The translations under genes were made by a program, and so were the position numbers. A DNA stretch of 64,000 bases from Protula sp. h YS-2021 (taxonomy: Eukaryota; Annelida; Polychaeta; Sabellida; Serpulidae). Below, in pieces: positions 1 to 9,629 of the stretch. A model generated the notes under the pieces. That model was not told the origin of the DNA, searched no databases, and was given only the letters and a program-made list of their open reading frames with translations. Every line of letters starts with the position of its first letter. Positions within the stretch are counted from its first letter, which is position 1. The stretch spans positions 32,655,544 to 32,719,543 of the forward strand of contig OX457034.1 of the NCBI GenBank assembly GCA_949752745.1. Direction: 5' to 3'.

Positions 1-84
1 TATTTACAGTAGACTTTGTAAACCTAAATAATTAAAATGTACTTCTATTTCCAGCCGAGTGTGAGATGTGAGAAATAATTCTGG

Positions 85-253
85 GGTTACGGTATATACC
101 GCCAACAACTGGAAAAATAAAAATAAATCAAGGGGTAATGTCATTGAATGTGTGATTTGTTTTAAGAACTACAAAAAGATGTATGTATTCCATAGGTAAA
201 AATTGTAATTTATTTCTGCATACAAACAATATGTATTTGCACCAATTATCAAC
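85..253 (+). repeat. Internal repeat R1 of the satellite core (shown in S1)
   Basis: First half of a diverged tandem duplication. Bases 146-253 align without gaps to 319-426 with 83 of 108 identities by hand count; the part from about 85 to 145 aligns with small gaps (TATATACC against CATATACC). R1 begins next to a perfect 12-bp palindrome, CGGTATATACCG, at 90-101. The same pair is present at this offset in every unit of the window. Confidence 0.85.
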
Positions 254-265
254 TCTAAAGAAATC

Positions 266-426
266 AGGTATTACACATATACCACCGACAAAAATGAAAA
301 TCCTGTGACTTTCTCAGTGAATTTGTGATATGGTTCAAGAGTTAGAAAGGAATGTATGTATACCTTTAGTAAAATTTGAACTTTATTTCTGGATACAAGC
401 AATCGGTAGCTGCAACAAGTATCAAC
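266..426 (+). repeat. Internal repeat R2 of the satellite core (shown in S1)
   Basis: Second copy of the duplication, offset 173 bp from R1 and ending in the same ATCAAC. The divergence between R1 and R2 (about 23%) is far greater than that between units, so this duplication predates the amplification of the 1306-bp unit. A weaker third fragment may lie at 17-52 (TGTAAACC against TGTATACC). Confidence 0.85.
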
Positions 427-442
427 AGAAACAAATCACCAG

Positions 443-640
443 AAAACATTGATGTAAAAATTCAAAGGTCCAGTACATAATACGGCATATCCTCGTCTCG
501 GACATTTGTCGTTGTCATGTATCTGCGCCGTATGTCGAATTATGCTGACACAGTTGACGCCCCACTCTAGCGCTATTACTCTTATATTTATGACTTCCTT
601 AAAATCTAAGCGGTTATTGTTGCAAGATCAAAGATTTCAA
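443..640 (+). mobile_element. Decayed SINE relative in the satellite core (shown in S1)
   Basis: Seven short blocks occur in the same order here and in the SINE-like element of the L segment (L1 coordinates in brackets): CATTG 447 (6141), AAGGTCC 465 (6159), CGGCAT 483 (6188), GACATTTG 501 (6204), GTTGACGCCC..CACT..TAGCG 553-572 (6271-6288), ATGACTT 590 (6344), and GATCAAA..TTTCA 626-639 (6397-6410, 12 of 14). The first two blocks are spaced 18 bp in both copies. The T arm and B box of the tRNA-like head are mostly lost and there is no A tail. I infer an older insertion of the same or a related SINE family. Each block is short, so an alignment score is needed. Confidence 0.6.
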
Positions 641-700
641 TTTAGTTCGTTCGTTGCATAGACTGCACATCCTAGCTTTTATTTTAGTGTTAATGCATGT

Positions 701-725
701 TTAACTGGCCAGTCGTTAACTGGTC
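701..725 (+). repeat. Short paired motif TTAACTGGYC (shown in S1)
   Basis: TTAACTGGCC (701-710) and TTAACTGGTC (716-725) form a near-perfect direct repeat 15 bp apart. The first contains the palindrome ACTGGCCAGT (704-713), and GTTAAC (715-720) is also palindromic. No known binding site is recognised. Confidence 0.5.
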
Positions 726-1306
726 AACCGTCAATGATGGATAATGGATTTACAGACATGTCTTGTTATATTTTCCATGTTGATCAAACCAACACAGGTT
801 AAACAAGACCCAAACAGTCTGAGAAATCTGATAGATTCACAGCAGGTTATATACAAATAGTGAAAATGGTTAATTTGGTGGATAGGTTAAATTTTGAAAG
901 TGGAATATCTTTAAAAGTATTGGTGATAGAGAGACGGGGATTTGACGAGGTGATATGGCGAATATGAATTATGTATGATCCAGTAGTGTTTTTAGGCCAT
1001 TCTGAGCCCTTTAAATTGCACTTTTACAAAGGCAAAGTTTTCTACAGGCGAGTGTTAAATGAATGGTTTTAAGAACAGCGAGATAGTTTTTTTATAAATA
1101 GATTTGTCTATTTCTTAGTGATTGGATGAATGATCAGATCAGTCCTGGAAAAAACTTCACAATAACTATGTAACTGTTTGATATATTTTTTTAAAGTAAA
1201 CCTTTGTAACCATATACATCCTTCATGTTACCAGTTACCAATACAAATATATGTAATGTAAGAAGCTACTAAATTTCAACTTACAATTTAGATGTTTTCA
1301 GCATTT

Positions 1307-2612
1307 TATTTACAGTAGACTTTGTAAACCTAAATAATTAAAATGTACTTCTATTTCCAGCCGAGTGTGAGATGTGAGAAATAATTCTGGGGTTACGGTA
1401 TATACCGCCAACAACTGGAAAAATAAAAATAAATCAAGGGGTAATGTCATTGAATGTGTGATTTGTTTTAAGAACTACAAAAAGATGTATGTATTCCATA
1501 GGTAAAAATTGTAATTTATTTCTGCATACAAACAATATGTATTTGCACCAATTATCAACTCTAAAGAAATCAGGTATTACACATATACCACCGACAAAAA
1601 TGAAAATCCTGTGACTTTCTCAGTGAATTTGTGATATGGTTCAAGAGTTAGAAAGGAATGTATGTATACCTTTAGTAAAATTTGAACTTTATTTCTGGAT
1701 ACAAGCAATCGGTAGCTGCAACAAGTATCAACAGAAACAAATCACCAGAAAACATTGATGTAAAAATTCAAAGGTCCAGTACATAATACGGCATATCCTC
1801 GTCTCGGACATTTGTCGTTGTCATGTATCTGCGCCGTATGTCGAATTATGCTGACACAGTTGACGCCCCACTCTAGCGCTATTACTCTTATATTTATGAC
1901 TTCCTTAAAATCTAAGCGGTTATTGTTGCAAGATCAAAGATTTCAATTTAGTTCGTTCGTTGCATGGACTGCACATCCTAGCTTTTATTTTAGTGTTAAT
2001 GCATGTTTAACTGGCCAGTCGTTAACTGGTCAACCGTCAATGATGGATAATGGATTTACAGACATGTCTTGTTATATTTTCCATGTTGATAAAACCAACA
2101 CAGGTTAAACAAGACCCAAACAGTCTGAGAAATCTGATAGATTCACAGCAGGTTATATACAAATAGTGAAAATGGTTAATTTGGTGGATAGGTTAAATTT
2201 TGAAAGTGGAATATCTTTAAAAGTATTGGTGATAGAGAGACGGGGATTTGACGAGGTGATATGGCGAATATGAATTATGTATGATCCAGTAGTGTTTTTA
2301 GGCCATTCTGAGCCCTTTAAATTGCACTTTTACAAAGGCAAAGTTTTCTACAGGCGAGTGTTAAATGAATGGTTTTAAGAACAGCGAGATAGTTTTTTTA
2401 TAAATAGATTTGTCTATTTCTTAGTGATTGGATGAATGATCAGATCAGTCCTGGAAAAAACTTCACAATAACTATGTCACTGTTTGATATATTTTTTTAA
2501 AGTAAACCTTTGTAACCATATACATCCTTCATGTTACCAGTTACCAATACAAATATATGTAATGTAAGAAGCTACTAAATTTCAACTTACAATTTAGATG
2601 TTTTCAGCATTT
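1307..2612 (+). repeat. S2: short unit, S-G type, with three private substitutions
   Basis: Private changes from the other copies are A to G at 1966, C to A at 2091 and A to C at 2478. The change at 1966 turns a TAG into TGG and opens a 98-codon frame (1812-2108) that is closed in every other unit, so that frame is accidental. Confidence 0.95.
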
Positions 2613-3918
2613 TATTTACAGTAGACTTTGTAAACCTAAATAATTAAAATGTACTTCTATTTCCAGCCGAGTGTGAGATGTGAGAAATAATTCTGGGGTT
2701 ACGGTATATACCGCCAACAACTGGAAAAATAAAAATAAATCAAGGGGTAATGTCATTGAATGTGTGATTTGTTTTAAGAACTACAAAAAGATGTATGTAT
2801 TCCATAGGTAAAAATTGTAATTTATTTCTGCATACAAACAATATGTATTTGCACCAATTATCAACTCTAAAGAAATCAGGTATTACACATATACCACCGA
2901 CAAAAATGAAAATCCTGTGACTTTCTCAGTGAATTTGTGATATGGTTCAAGAGTTAGAAAGGAATGTATGTATACCTTTAGTAAAATTTGAACTTTATTT
3001 CTGGATACAAGCAATCGGTAGCTGCAACAAGTATCAACAGAAACAAATCACCAGAAAACATTGATGTAAAAATTCAAAGGTCCAGTACATAATACGGCAT
3101 ATCCTCGTCTCGGACATTTGTCGTTGTCATGTATCTGCGCCGTATGTCGAATTATGCTGACACAGTTGAGGCCCCACTCTAGCGCTATTACTCTTATATT
3201 TATGACTTCCTTAAAATCTAAGCGGTTATTGTTGCAAGATCAAAGATTTCAATTTAGTTCGTTCGTTGCATAGACTGCACATCCTAGCTTTTATTTTAGT
3301 GTTAATGCATGTTTAACTGGCCAGTCGTTAACTGGTCAACCGTCAATGATGGATAATGGATTTACAGACATGTCTTGTTATATTTTCCATGTTGATCAAA
3401 CCAACACAGGTTAAACAAGACCCAAACAGTCTGAGAAATCTGATAGATTCACAGCAGGTTATATACAAATAGTGAAAATGGTTAATTTGGTGGATAGGTT
3501 AAATTTTGAAAGTGGAATATCTTTAAAAGTATTGGTGATAGAGAGACGGCGATTTGACGAGGTGATATGGCGAATATGAATTATGTATGATCCAGTAGTG
3601 TTTTTAGGCCATTCTGAGCCCTTTAAATTGCACTTTTACAAAGGCAAAGTTTTCTACAGGCGAGTGTTAAATGAATGGTTTTAAGAACAGCGAGATAGTT
3701 TTTTTATAAATAGATTTGTCTATTTCTTAGTGATTGGATGAATGATCAGATCAGTCCTGGAAAAAACTTCACAATAACTATGTAACTGTTTGATATATTT
3801 TTTTAAAGTAAACCTTTGTAACCATATACATCCTTCATGTTACCAGTTACCAATACAAATATATGTAATGTAAGAAGCTACTAAATTTCAACTTACAATT
3901 TAGATGTTTTCAGCATTT
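2613..3918 (+). repeat. S3: short unit, S-G type, with two private substitutions
   Basis: Private changes are C to G at 3170 and G to C at 3550. Otherwise it reads like S1. Confidence 0.95.
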
Positions 3919-5224
3919 TATTTACAGTAGACTTTGTAAACCTAAATAATTAAAATGTACTTCTATTTCCAGCCGAGTGTGAGATGTGAGAAATAATTCT
4001 GGGGTTACGGTATATACCGCCAACAACTGGAAAAATAAAAATAAATCAAGGGGTAATGTCATTGAATGTGTGATTTGTTTTAAGAACTACAAAAAGATGT
4101 ATGTATTCCATAGGTAAAAATTGTAATTTATTTCTGCATACAAACAATATGTATTTGCACCAATTATCAACTCTAAAGAAATCAGGTATTACACATATAC
4201 CACCGACAAAAATGAAAATCCTGTGACTTTCTCAGTGAATTTGTGATATGGTTCAAGAGTTAGAAAGGAATGTATGTATACCTTTAGTAAAATTTGAACT
4301 TTATTTCTGGATACAAGCAATCGGTAGCTGCAACAAGTATCAACAGAAACAAATCACCAGAAAACATTGATGTAAAAATTCAAAGGTCCAGTACATAATA
4401 CGGCATATCCTCGTCTCGGACATTTGTCGTTGTCATGTATCTGCGCCGTATGTCGAATTATGCTGACACAGTTGACGCCCCACTCTAGCGCTATTACTCT
4501 TATATTTATGACTTCCTTAAAATCTAAGCGGTTATTGTTGCAAGATCAAAGATTTCAATTTAGTTCGTTCGTTGCATAGACTGCACATCCTAGCTTTTAT
4601 TTTAGTGTTAATGCATGTTTAACTGGCCAGTCGTTAACTGGTCAACCGTCAATGATGGATAATGGATTTACAGACATGTCTTGTTATATTTTCCATGTTG
4701 ATCAAACCAACACAGGTTAAACAAGACCCAAACAGTCTGAGAAATCTGATAGATTCACAGCAGGTTATATACAAATAGTGAAAATGGTTAATTTGGTGGA
4801 TAGGTTAAATTTTGAAAGTGGAATATCTTTAAAAGTATTGGTGATAGAGAGACGGGGATTTGACGAGGTGATATGGCGAATATGAATTATGTATGATCCA
4901 GTAGTGTTTTTAGGCCATTCTGAGCCCTTTAAATTGCACTTTTACAAAGGCAAAGTTTTCTACAGGCGAGTGTTAAATGAATGGTTTTAAGAACAGCGAG
5001 ATAGTTTTTTTATAAATAGATTTGTCTATTTCTTAGTGATTGGATGAATGATCAGATCAGTCCTGGAAAAAACTTCACAATAACTATGTAACTGTTTGAT
5101 ATATTTTTTTAAAGTAAACCTTTGTAACCATATACATCCTTCATGTTACCAGTTACCAATACAAATATATGTAATGTAAGAAGCTACTAAATTTCAACTT
5201 ACAATTTAGATGTTTTCAGCATTT
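3919..5224 (+). repeat. S4: short unit, S-G type
   Basis: Reads like S1 with no private change noticed. It directly precedes the first long unit. Confidence 0.95.
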
Positions 5225-6130
5225 TATTTACAATAGACTTTGTAAACCTAAATAATTAAAATGTACTTCTATTTCCAGCCGAGTGTGAGATGTGAGAAAT
5301 AATTCTGGGGTTACGGTATATACCGCCAACAACTGGAAAAATAAAAATAAATCAAGGGGTAATGTCATTGAATGTGTGATTTGTTTTAAGAACTACAAAA
5401 AGATGTATGTATTCCATAGGTAAAAATTGTAATTTATTTCTGCATACAAACAATATGTATTTGCACCAATTATCAACTCTAAAGAAATCAGGTATTACAC
5501 ATATACCACCGACAAAAATGAAAATCCTGTGACTTTCTCAGTGAATTTGTGATATGGTTCAAGAGTTAGAAAGGAATGTATGTATACCTTTAGTAAAATT
5601 TGAACTTTATTTCTGGATACAAGCAATCGGTAGCTGCAACAAGTATCAACAGAAACAAATCACCAGAAAACATTGATGTAAAAATTCAAAGGTCCAGTAC
5701 ATAATACGGCATATCCTCGTCTCGGACATTTGTCGTTGTCATGTATCTGCGCCGTATGTCGAATTATGCTGACACAGTTGACGCCCCACTCTAGCGCTAT
5801 TACTCTTATATTTATGACTTCCTTAAAATCTAAGCGGTTATTGTTGCAAGATCAAAGATTTCAATTTAGTTCGTTCGTTGCATAGACTGCACATCCTAGC
5901 TTTTATTTTAGTGTTAATGCATGTTTAACTGGCCAGTCGTTAACTGGTCAACCGTCAATGATGGATAATGGATTTACAGACATGTCTTGTTATATTTTCC
6001 ATGTTGATCAAACCAACACAGGTTAAACAAGACCCAAACAGTCTGAGAAATCTGATAGATTCACAGCAGGTTATATACAATTCCAGTGACATTGAAAAAT
6101 GGTGTGTAAAATTACTGATAGAGAATTGAA

Positions 6131-6452
6131 TTGGATAGAGCATTGGTTCGGTAAGCCGAAGGTCCCGAGTTCGACTCCAGCTCGGGGCGGCATGCAGGGA
6201 ATTGACATTTGCTCAAATTGCCTTGGCTAAGCAAATACAGTAGATAAGATCACCTATGAAGGAATTTAAAGTTGACGCCCACTTAGCGTTTCAGCCATCC
6301 CTTAAAAAACATTTTAGAAAGAAGTTAGTTTGGGCATCGTCCAATGACTTTCTTTATTTGAGTTGCCAAAGTCAATAAAATTATTTATTTTTAAACGATC
6401 AAAAGTTTCAGGGAGTGAACTCTGTAAAAAAAAAAAAAAAAAAAAAAAAAAA
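6131..6452 (+). mobile_element. tRNA-headed SINE-like element with A27 tail (in L1)
   Basis: The head (6131-6192) resembles the 3' three quarters of a tRNA. It has a D-arm-like TTGGATAGAGCATTGG, an anticodon-arm-like TTCGG-TAAG-CCGAA hairpin, and a B box AGTTCGACTCC (6168-6178) that differs from the Pol III consensus GGTTCGANTCC only at its first base. CCCGAG and CTCGGG can pair around the T loop, but that loop is 11 nt rather than 7 and the anticodon loop is only 4 nt. The 5' acceptor strand is not recognisable, so this is not a functional tRNA. A body of about 230 bp follows, then a pure A run (6426-6452). I see no clear target-site duplication. Family membership is inferred. Confidence 0.65.
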
Positions 6453-6716
6453 CATAGGTTTTGCCTGTAACACTTTGGTCCCTTTTTATTCTATATTGAT
6501 ATTGAATGTTTCAAGTCAAACCGTAAACAAGAAGAAAAAAGTGTAAGCAACGCCTGTTTTGAAAGATTTACAATGCAGCAATAAATGTTGCAATCACTCA
6601 CTTTTTCCCACACCACAATCCAATTCAGATGGGAAGGTATGTAGTTTATAAACAGGCTCGAGCATCCATACAGATAGTGCTGTGCAGGTTATGGCAGTAA
6701 TACAGTTGGCTGAAAG

Positions 6717-6848
6717 TTGGCTCGGGAGTGCGAGGGCGTAAGCGTTCCGGTGTTCTTCGGGACCCGGTGGATCGAGCTGGAACTCGGCTGTAGAAAGGCG
6801 AAAGGCGGCGTAAAACCCGCCCGGTATGCCGAAGCCCCGCCACTGACC
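6717..6848. other. CpG-rich island inside the L segment (shown in L1)
   Basis: About 130 bp of GC-rich sequence with many CpGs stands out from the AT-rich surroundings. It contains small hairpins (GGCGG/CCGCC around CGTAAAAC; CGAG/CTCG around CTGGAA). Three overlapping minus-strand frames of 74-87 codons cross it only because AT-rich stop codons are scarce there. TATA-like stretches (GTATATACG, ATATATATCC) lie just downstream at about 6890-6933. It could be promoter-like or a GC-rich insertion remnant; nothing identifies it. The other copies start at 26796, 31204, 34306, 37408, 40512, 43615, 46718, 51126, 54227, 57327 and 63040. Confidence 0.6.
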
Positions 6849-7167
6849 AATGCACACTGTGGTTGATCATTGACGGTGGCTGGGGTGGCCGTATATACGT
6901 CAGGCTTCTGGCAGCAAGCCATAATATATATCCTGCACTGCACGCTTCACTTTTTGTTTTTTTTACCTTTGATTATGTTTTATTTTATCCAAGAGGTAGG
7001 TTATTGTTTCTACTTCATACAAAACTTATGCAAGATTTAATCATATTTTATTGCTGGTGCATGCACATAGAAGGCTCTAGAATATGCACAACAGTATTCC
7101 ACACTCCTCTAGTATCGCTTGTTCAATGCTCTTTCAATCCAACTGGACAATCAAAAGCTGTGCGTCT

Positions 7168-7205
7168 CACACTTCTTGATCTCTCTCACACTGCTTGATC
7201 TCTTC
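7168..7205 (+). repeat. 19-bp pyrimidine-rich tandem duplication (shown in L1)
   Basis: Two 19-bp copies beginning CACACT at 7168 and 7187 agree at 16 of 19 positions, ending in the TTGATCTCT motif. The pair occurs at the same place in all L units. No function is recognised. Confidence 0.6.
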
Positions 7206-7873
7206 AATCATGGCATTCTACCTACGTCAGTTGCAGAGTTACTTCGGGATTGAAGGCACAGAGTACGATCGTTGTACCTTACTAAGATCGAGGATGTATA
7301 TTCAGACACCGTAATATCATACTGAATTTTACTTCAGGTTTTAAACAAATATTAAGTAGTCTTAAAACTGTTTGATTTTACATACACCGTTTATAAGAGA
7401 ATGACATTGAAGCATTAACTTTGGCCATTTTTTCTATCTTAAACCATTTCAAAGAGAATAAAATACTCAGACAAAAGTACAGATGCTCAATAATCTTTCA
7501 GATCAAGGCAGATCGATGAACTTTCTAAAATACATAAACCTATTTTATTGCTAAACATTAAAATATCTGCAATAAAGAAAATTTTAATGGTTATAAAAGT
7601 AAGATTGTAATGTGTGGATAAGTTTGTACAGTGTAGCTAAAGTGAAAAGGTGGTAGTAGAATTTGCAAAGTGGGGATACCTGCTTGACCTCTTCCGAGGA
7701 TCATAATTTTAAAACTGATCTATGTGAAAATAAAAGAAGAAAGTTAATTTTCCTTGGAAAATAATAAAAAGTCAAATATATTGTACTTGCGATTGAAGAA
7801 AAATGGGCACGGTTGGGGAGAGGAAGAGCAAAGGAAGACGGATGTATGTAAATGTCTTGAGTAATAATGTGAA
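7206..7873. other. Unrecognised AT-rich remainder of the L segment (shown in L1)
   Basis: I see no gene, RNA, mobile-element terminus or strong repeat in this stretch. A small hairpin is possible around CCTCTTCCGAGG, near 7689. The equivalent stretch in the other L units is nearly identical. Confidence 0.6.
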
Positions 7874-8323
7874 ATAGTGAAAGTGGTTAATTTGGTGGAT
7901 AGGTTAAATTTTGAAAGTGGAATATCTTTAAAAGTATTGGTGATAGAGAGACGGGGATTTGACGAGGTGATATGGCGAATATGAATTATGTATGATCCAG
8001 TAGTGTTTTTAGGCCATTCTGAGCCCTTTAAATTGCACTTTTACAAAGGCAAAGTTTTCTACAGGCGAGTGTTAAATGAATGGTTTTAAGAACAGCGAGA
8101 TAGTTTTTTTATAAATAGATTTGTCTATTTCTTAGTGATTGGATGAATGATCAGATCAGTCCTGGAAAAAACTTCACAATAACTATGTAACTGTTTGATA
8201 TATTTTTTTAAAGTAAACCTTTGTAACCATATACATCCTTCATGTTACCAGTTACCAATACAAATATATGTAATGTAAGAAGCTACTAAATTTCAACTTA
8301 CAATTTAGATGTTTTCAGCATTT

Positions 8324-9629
8324 TATTTACAGTAGACTTTGTAAACCTAAATAATTAAAATGTACTTCTATTTCCAGCCGAGTGTGAGATGTGAGAAATA
8401 ATTCTGGGGTTACGGTATATACCGCCAACAACTGGAAAAATAAAAATAAATCAAGGGGTAATGTCATTGAATGTGTGATTTGTTTTAAGAACTACAAAAA
8501 GATGTATGTATTCCATAGGTAAAAATTGTAATTTATTTCTGCATACAAACAATATGTATTTGCACCAATTATCAACTCTAAAGAAATCAGGTATTACACA
8601 TATACCACCGACAAAAATGAAAATCCTGTGACTTTCTCAGTGAATTTGTGATATGGTTCAAGAGTTAGAAAGGAATGTATGTATACCTTTAGTAAAATTT
8701 GAACTTTATTTCTGGATACAAGCAATCGGTAGCTGCAACAAGTATCAACAGAAACAAATCACCAGAAAACATTGATGTAAAAATTCAAAGGTCCAGTACA
8801 TAATACGGCATATCCTCGTCTCGGACATTTGTCGTTGTCATGTATCTGCGCCGTATGTCGAATTATGCTGACACAGTTGACGCCCCACTCTAGCGCTATT
8901 ACTCTTATATTTATGACTTCCTTAAAATCTAAGCGGTTATTGTTGCAAGATCAAAGATTTCAATTTAGTTCGTTCGTTGCATAGACTGCACATCCTAGCT
9001 TTTATTTTAGTGTTAATGCATGTTTAACTGGCCAGTCGTTAACTGGTCAACCGTCAATGATGGATAATGGATTTACAGACATGTCTTGTTATATTTTCCA
9101 TGTTGATCAAACCAACACAGGTTAAACAAGACCCAAACAGTCTGAGAAATCTGATAGATTCACAGCAGGTTATATACAAATAGTGAAAATGGTTAATTTG
9201 GTGGATACGTTAAATTTTGAAAGTGGAATATCTTTAAAAGTATTGGTGATAGAGAGACGGGGATTTGACGAGGTGATATGGCGAATATGAATTATGTATG
9301 ATCCAGTAGTGTTTTTAGGCCATTCTGAGCCCTTTAAATTGCACTTTTACAAAGGCAAAGTTTTCTACAGGCGAGTGTTAAATGAATGGTTTTAAGAACA
9401 GCGAGATAGTTTTTTTATAAATAGATTTGTCTATTTCTTAGTGATTGGATGAATGATCAGATCAGTCCTGGAAAAAACTTCACAATAACTATGTAACTGT
9501 TTGATATATTTTTTTAAAGTAAACCTTTGTAACCATATACATCCTTCATGTTACCAGTTACCAATACAAATATATGTAATGTAAGAAGCTACTAAATTTC
9601 AACTTACAATTTAGATGTTTTCAGCATTT
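8324..9629 (+). repeat. S5: short unit, S-C type
   Basis: First unit with C at the 885-equivalent (9208). It begins a run of twelve consecutive S-C units. No private change noticed. Confidence 0.95.

Larger units (their letters stand above)
1..1306 (+). repeat. S1: short satellite unit, S-G type (reference copy)
   Basis: Reference for core numbering. Core landmarks: internal repeats R1 (85-253) and R2 (266-426), decayed SINE relative (about 443-640), paired TTAACTGG motifs (701-725), junction where L units carry extra DNA (856/857), S-specific A at 866 (G in all L units), and G at 885, which splits S units into two types. No open frame of note is present. I noticed no private base changes. 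Confidence 0.95.
6081..7873 (+). other. L-specific segment (shown in L1)
   Basis: This segment is absent from S units. Left edge: TATACAA then TTCCAGTG. Right edge: AATGTGAA then ATAGTGAAA. The S junction reads TATACAAATAGTGAAA, so only two bases (AA) are ambiguous. I see no terminal inverted repeats and no target duplication longer than that. The other copies are at 26158-27953, 30566-32361, 33668-35463, 36770-38565, 39872-41669, 42976-44772, 46079-47874, 50487-52282, 53589-55384, 56691-58484 and 62402 to the window end. Confidence 0.93.
5225..8323 (+). repeat. L1: long unit, 3099 bp (reference long copy)
   Basis: Core positions 1-856 are at 5225-6080, the extra segment at 6081-7873 (1793 bp), and core 857-1306 at 7874-8323. 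Its A run is 27 and its T run 8 (6957-6964), which accounts exactly for its being 3 bp shorter than the commonest L form. It has a private G to A at 5233 and G at 6883, shared only with L2. Like all L units it has G at the 866-equivalent (7883) and G at the 885-equivalent. Confidence 0.95.

Noticed and set aside
5955..6143. 62-codon minus-strand frame repeated in all L units (67 codons in L6 and L7)
   Set aside because: It straddles the S/L junction and the tRNA-like head. Its longer version follows from one base change shared by L6 and L7. It is a chance frame.
6131..6192. Functional tRNA gene
   Set aside because: The 5' acceptor strand is missing, the anticodon loop is 4 nt and the T loop is expanded, so it is called a tRNA-derived retroposon head.
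6594..6943. Three overlapping minus-strand frames (74, 84 and 87 codons) in each L unit
   Set aside because: They overlap in different frames over the CpG-rich island, where stop codons are rare by composition. No family is recognised.
6863..7198. Recurring plus-strand frame of 109-111 codons in the L segment, hydrophobic in places
   Set aside because: It recurs only because the DNA is copied. In L8 and L9 a T8 instead of T9 run breaks it to 64 codons, and in L1 (also T8) it joins a different upstream frame. No recognisable domain or start context is present.
7665..7720. Possible U4 snRNA-like stretch (TTTGC..AGTGG..TCCGAGG)
   Set aside because: The similarity is scattered. The conserved kink-turn bases expected before CCGAGG are absent and a simple CCTC/GAGG hairpin is there instead.
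6081..7873. L segment as an intact DNA transposon or LTR element
   Set aside because: No terminal inverted repeats, long terminal repeats, target duplication or coding remnant was seen at or inside its edges.
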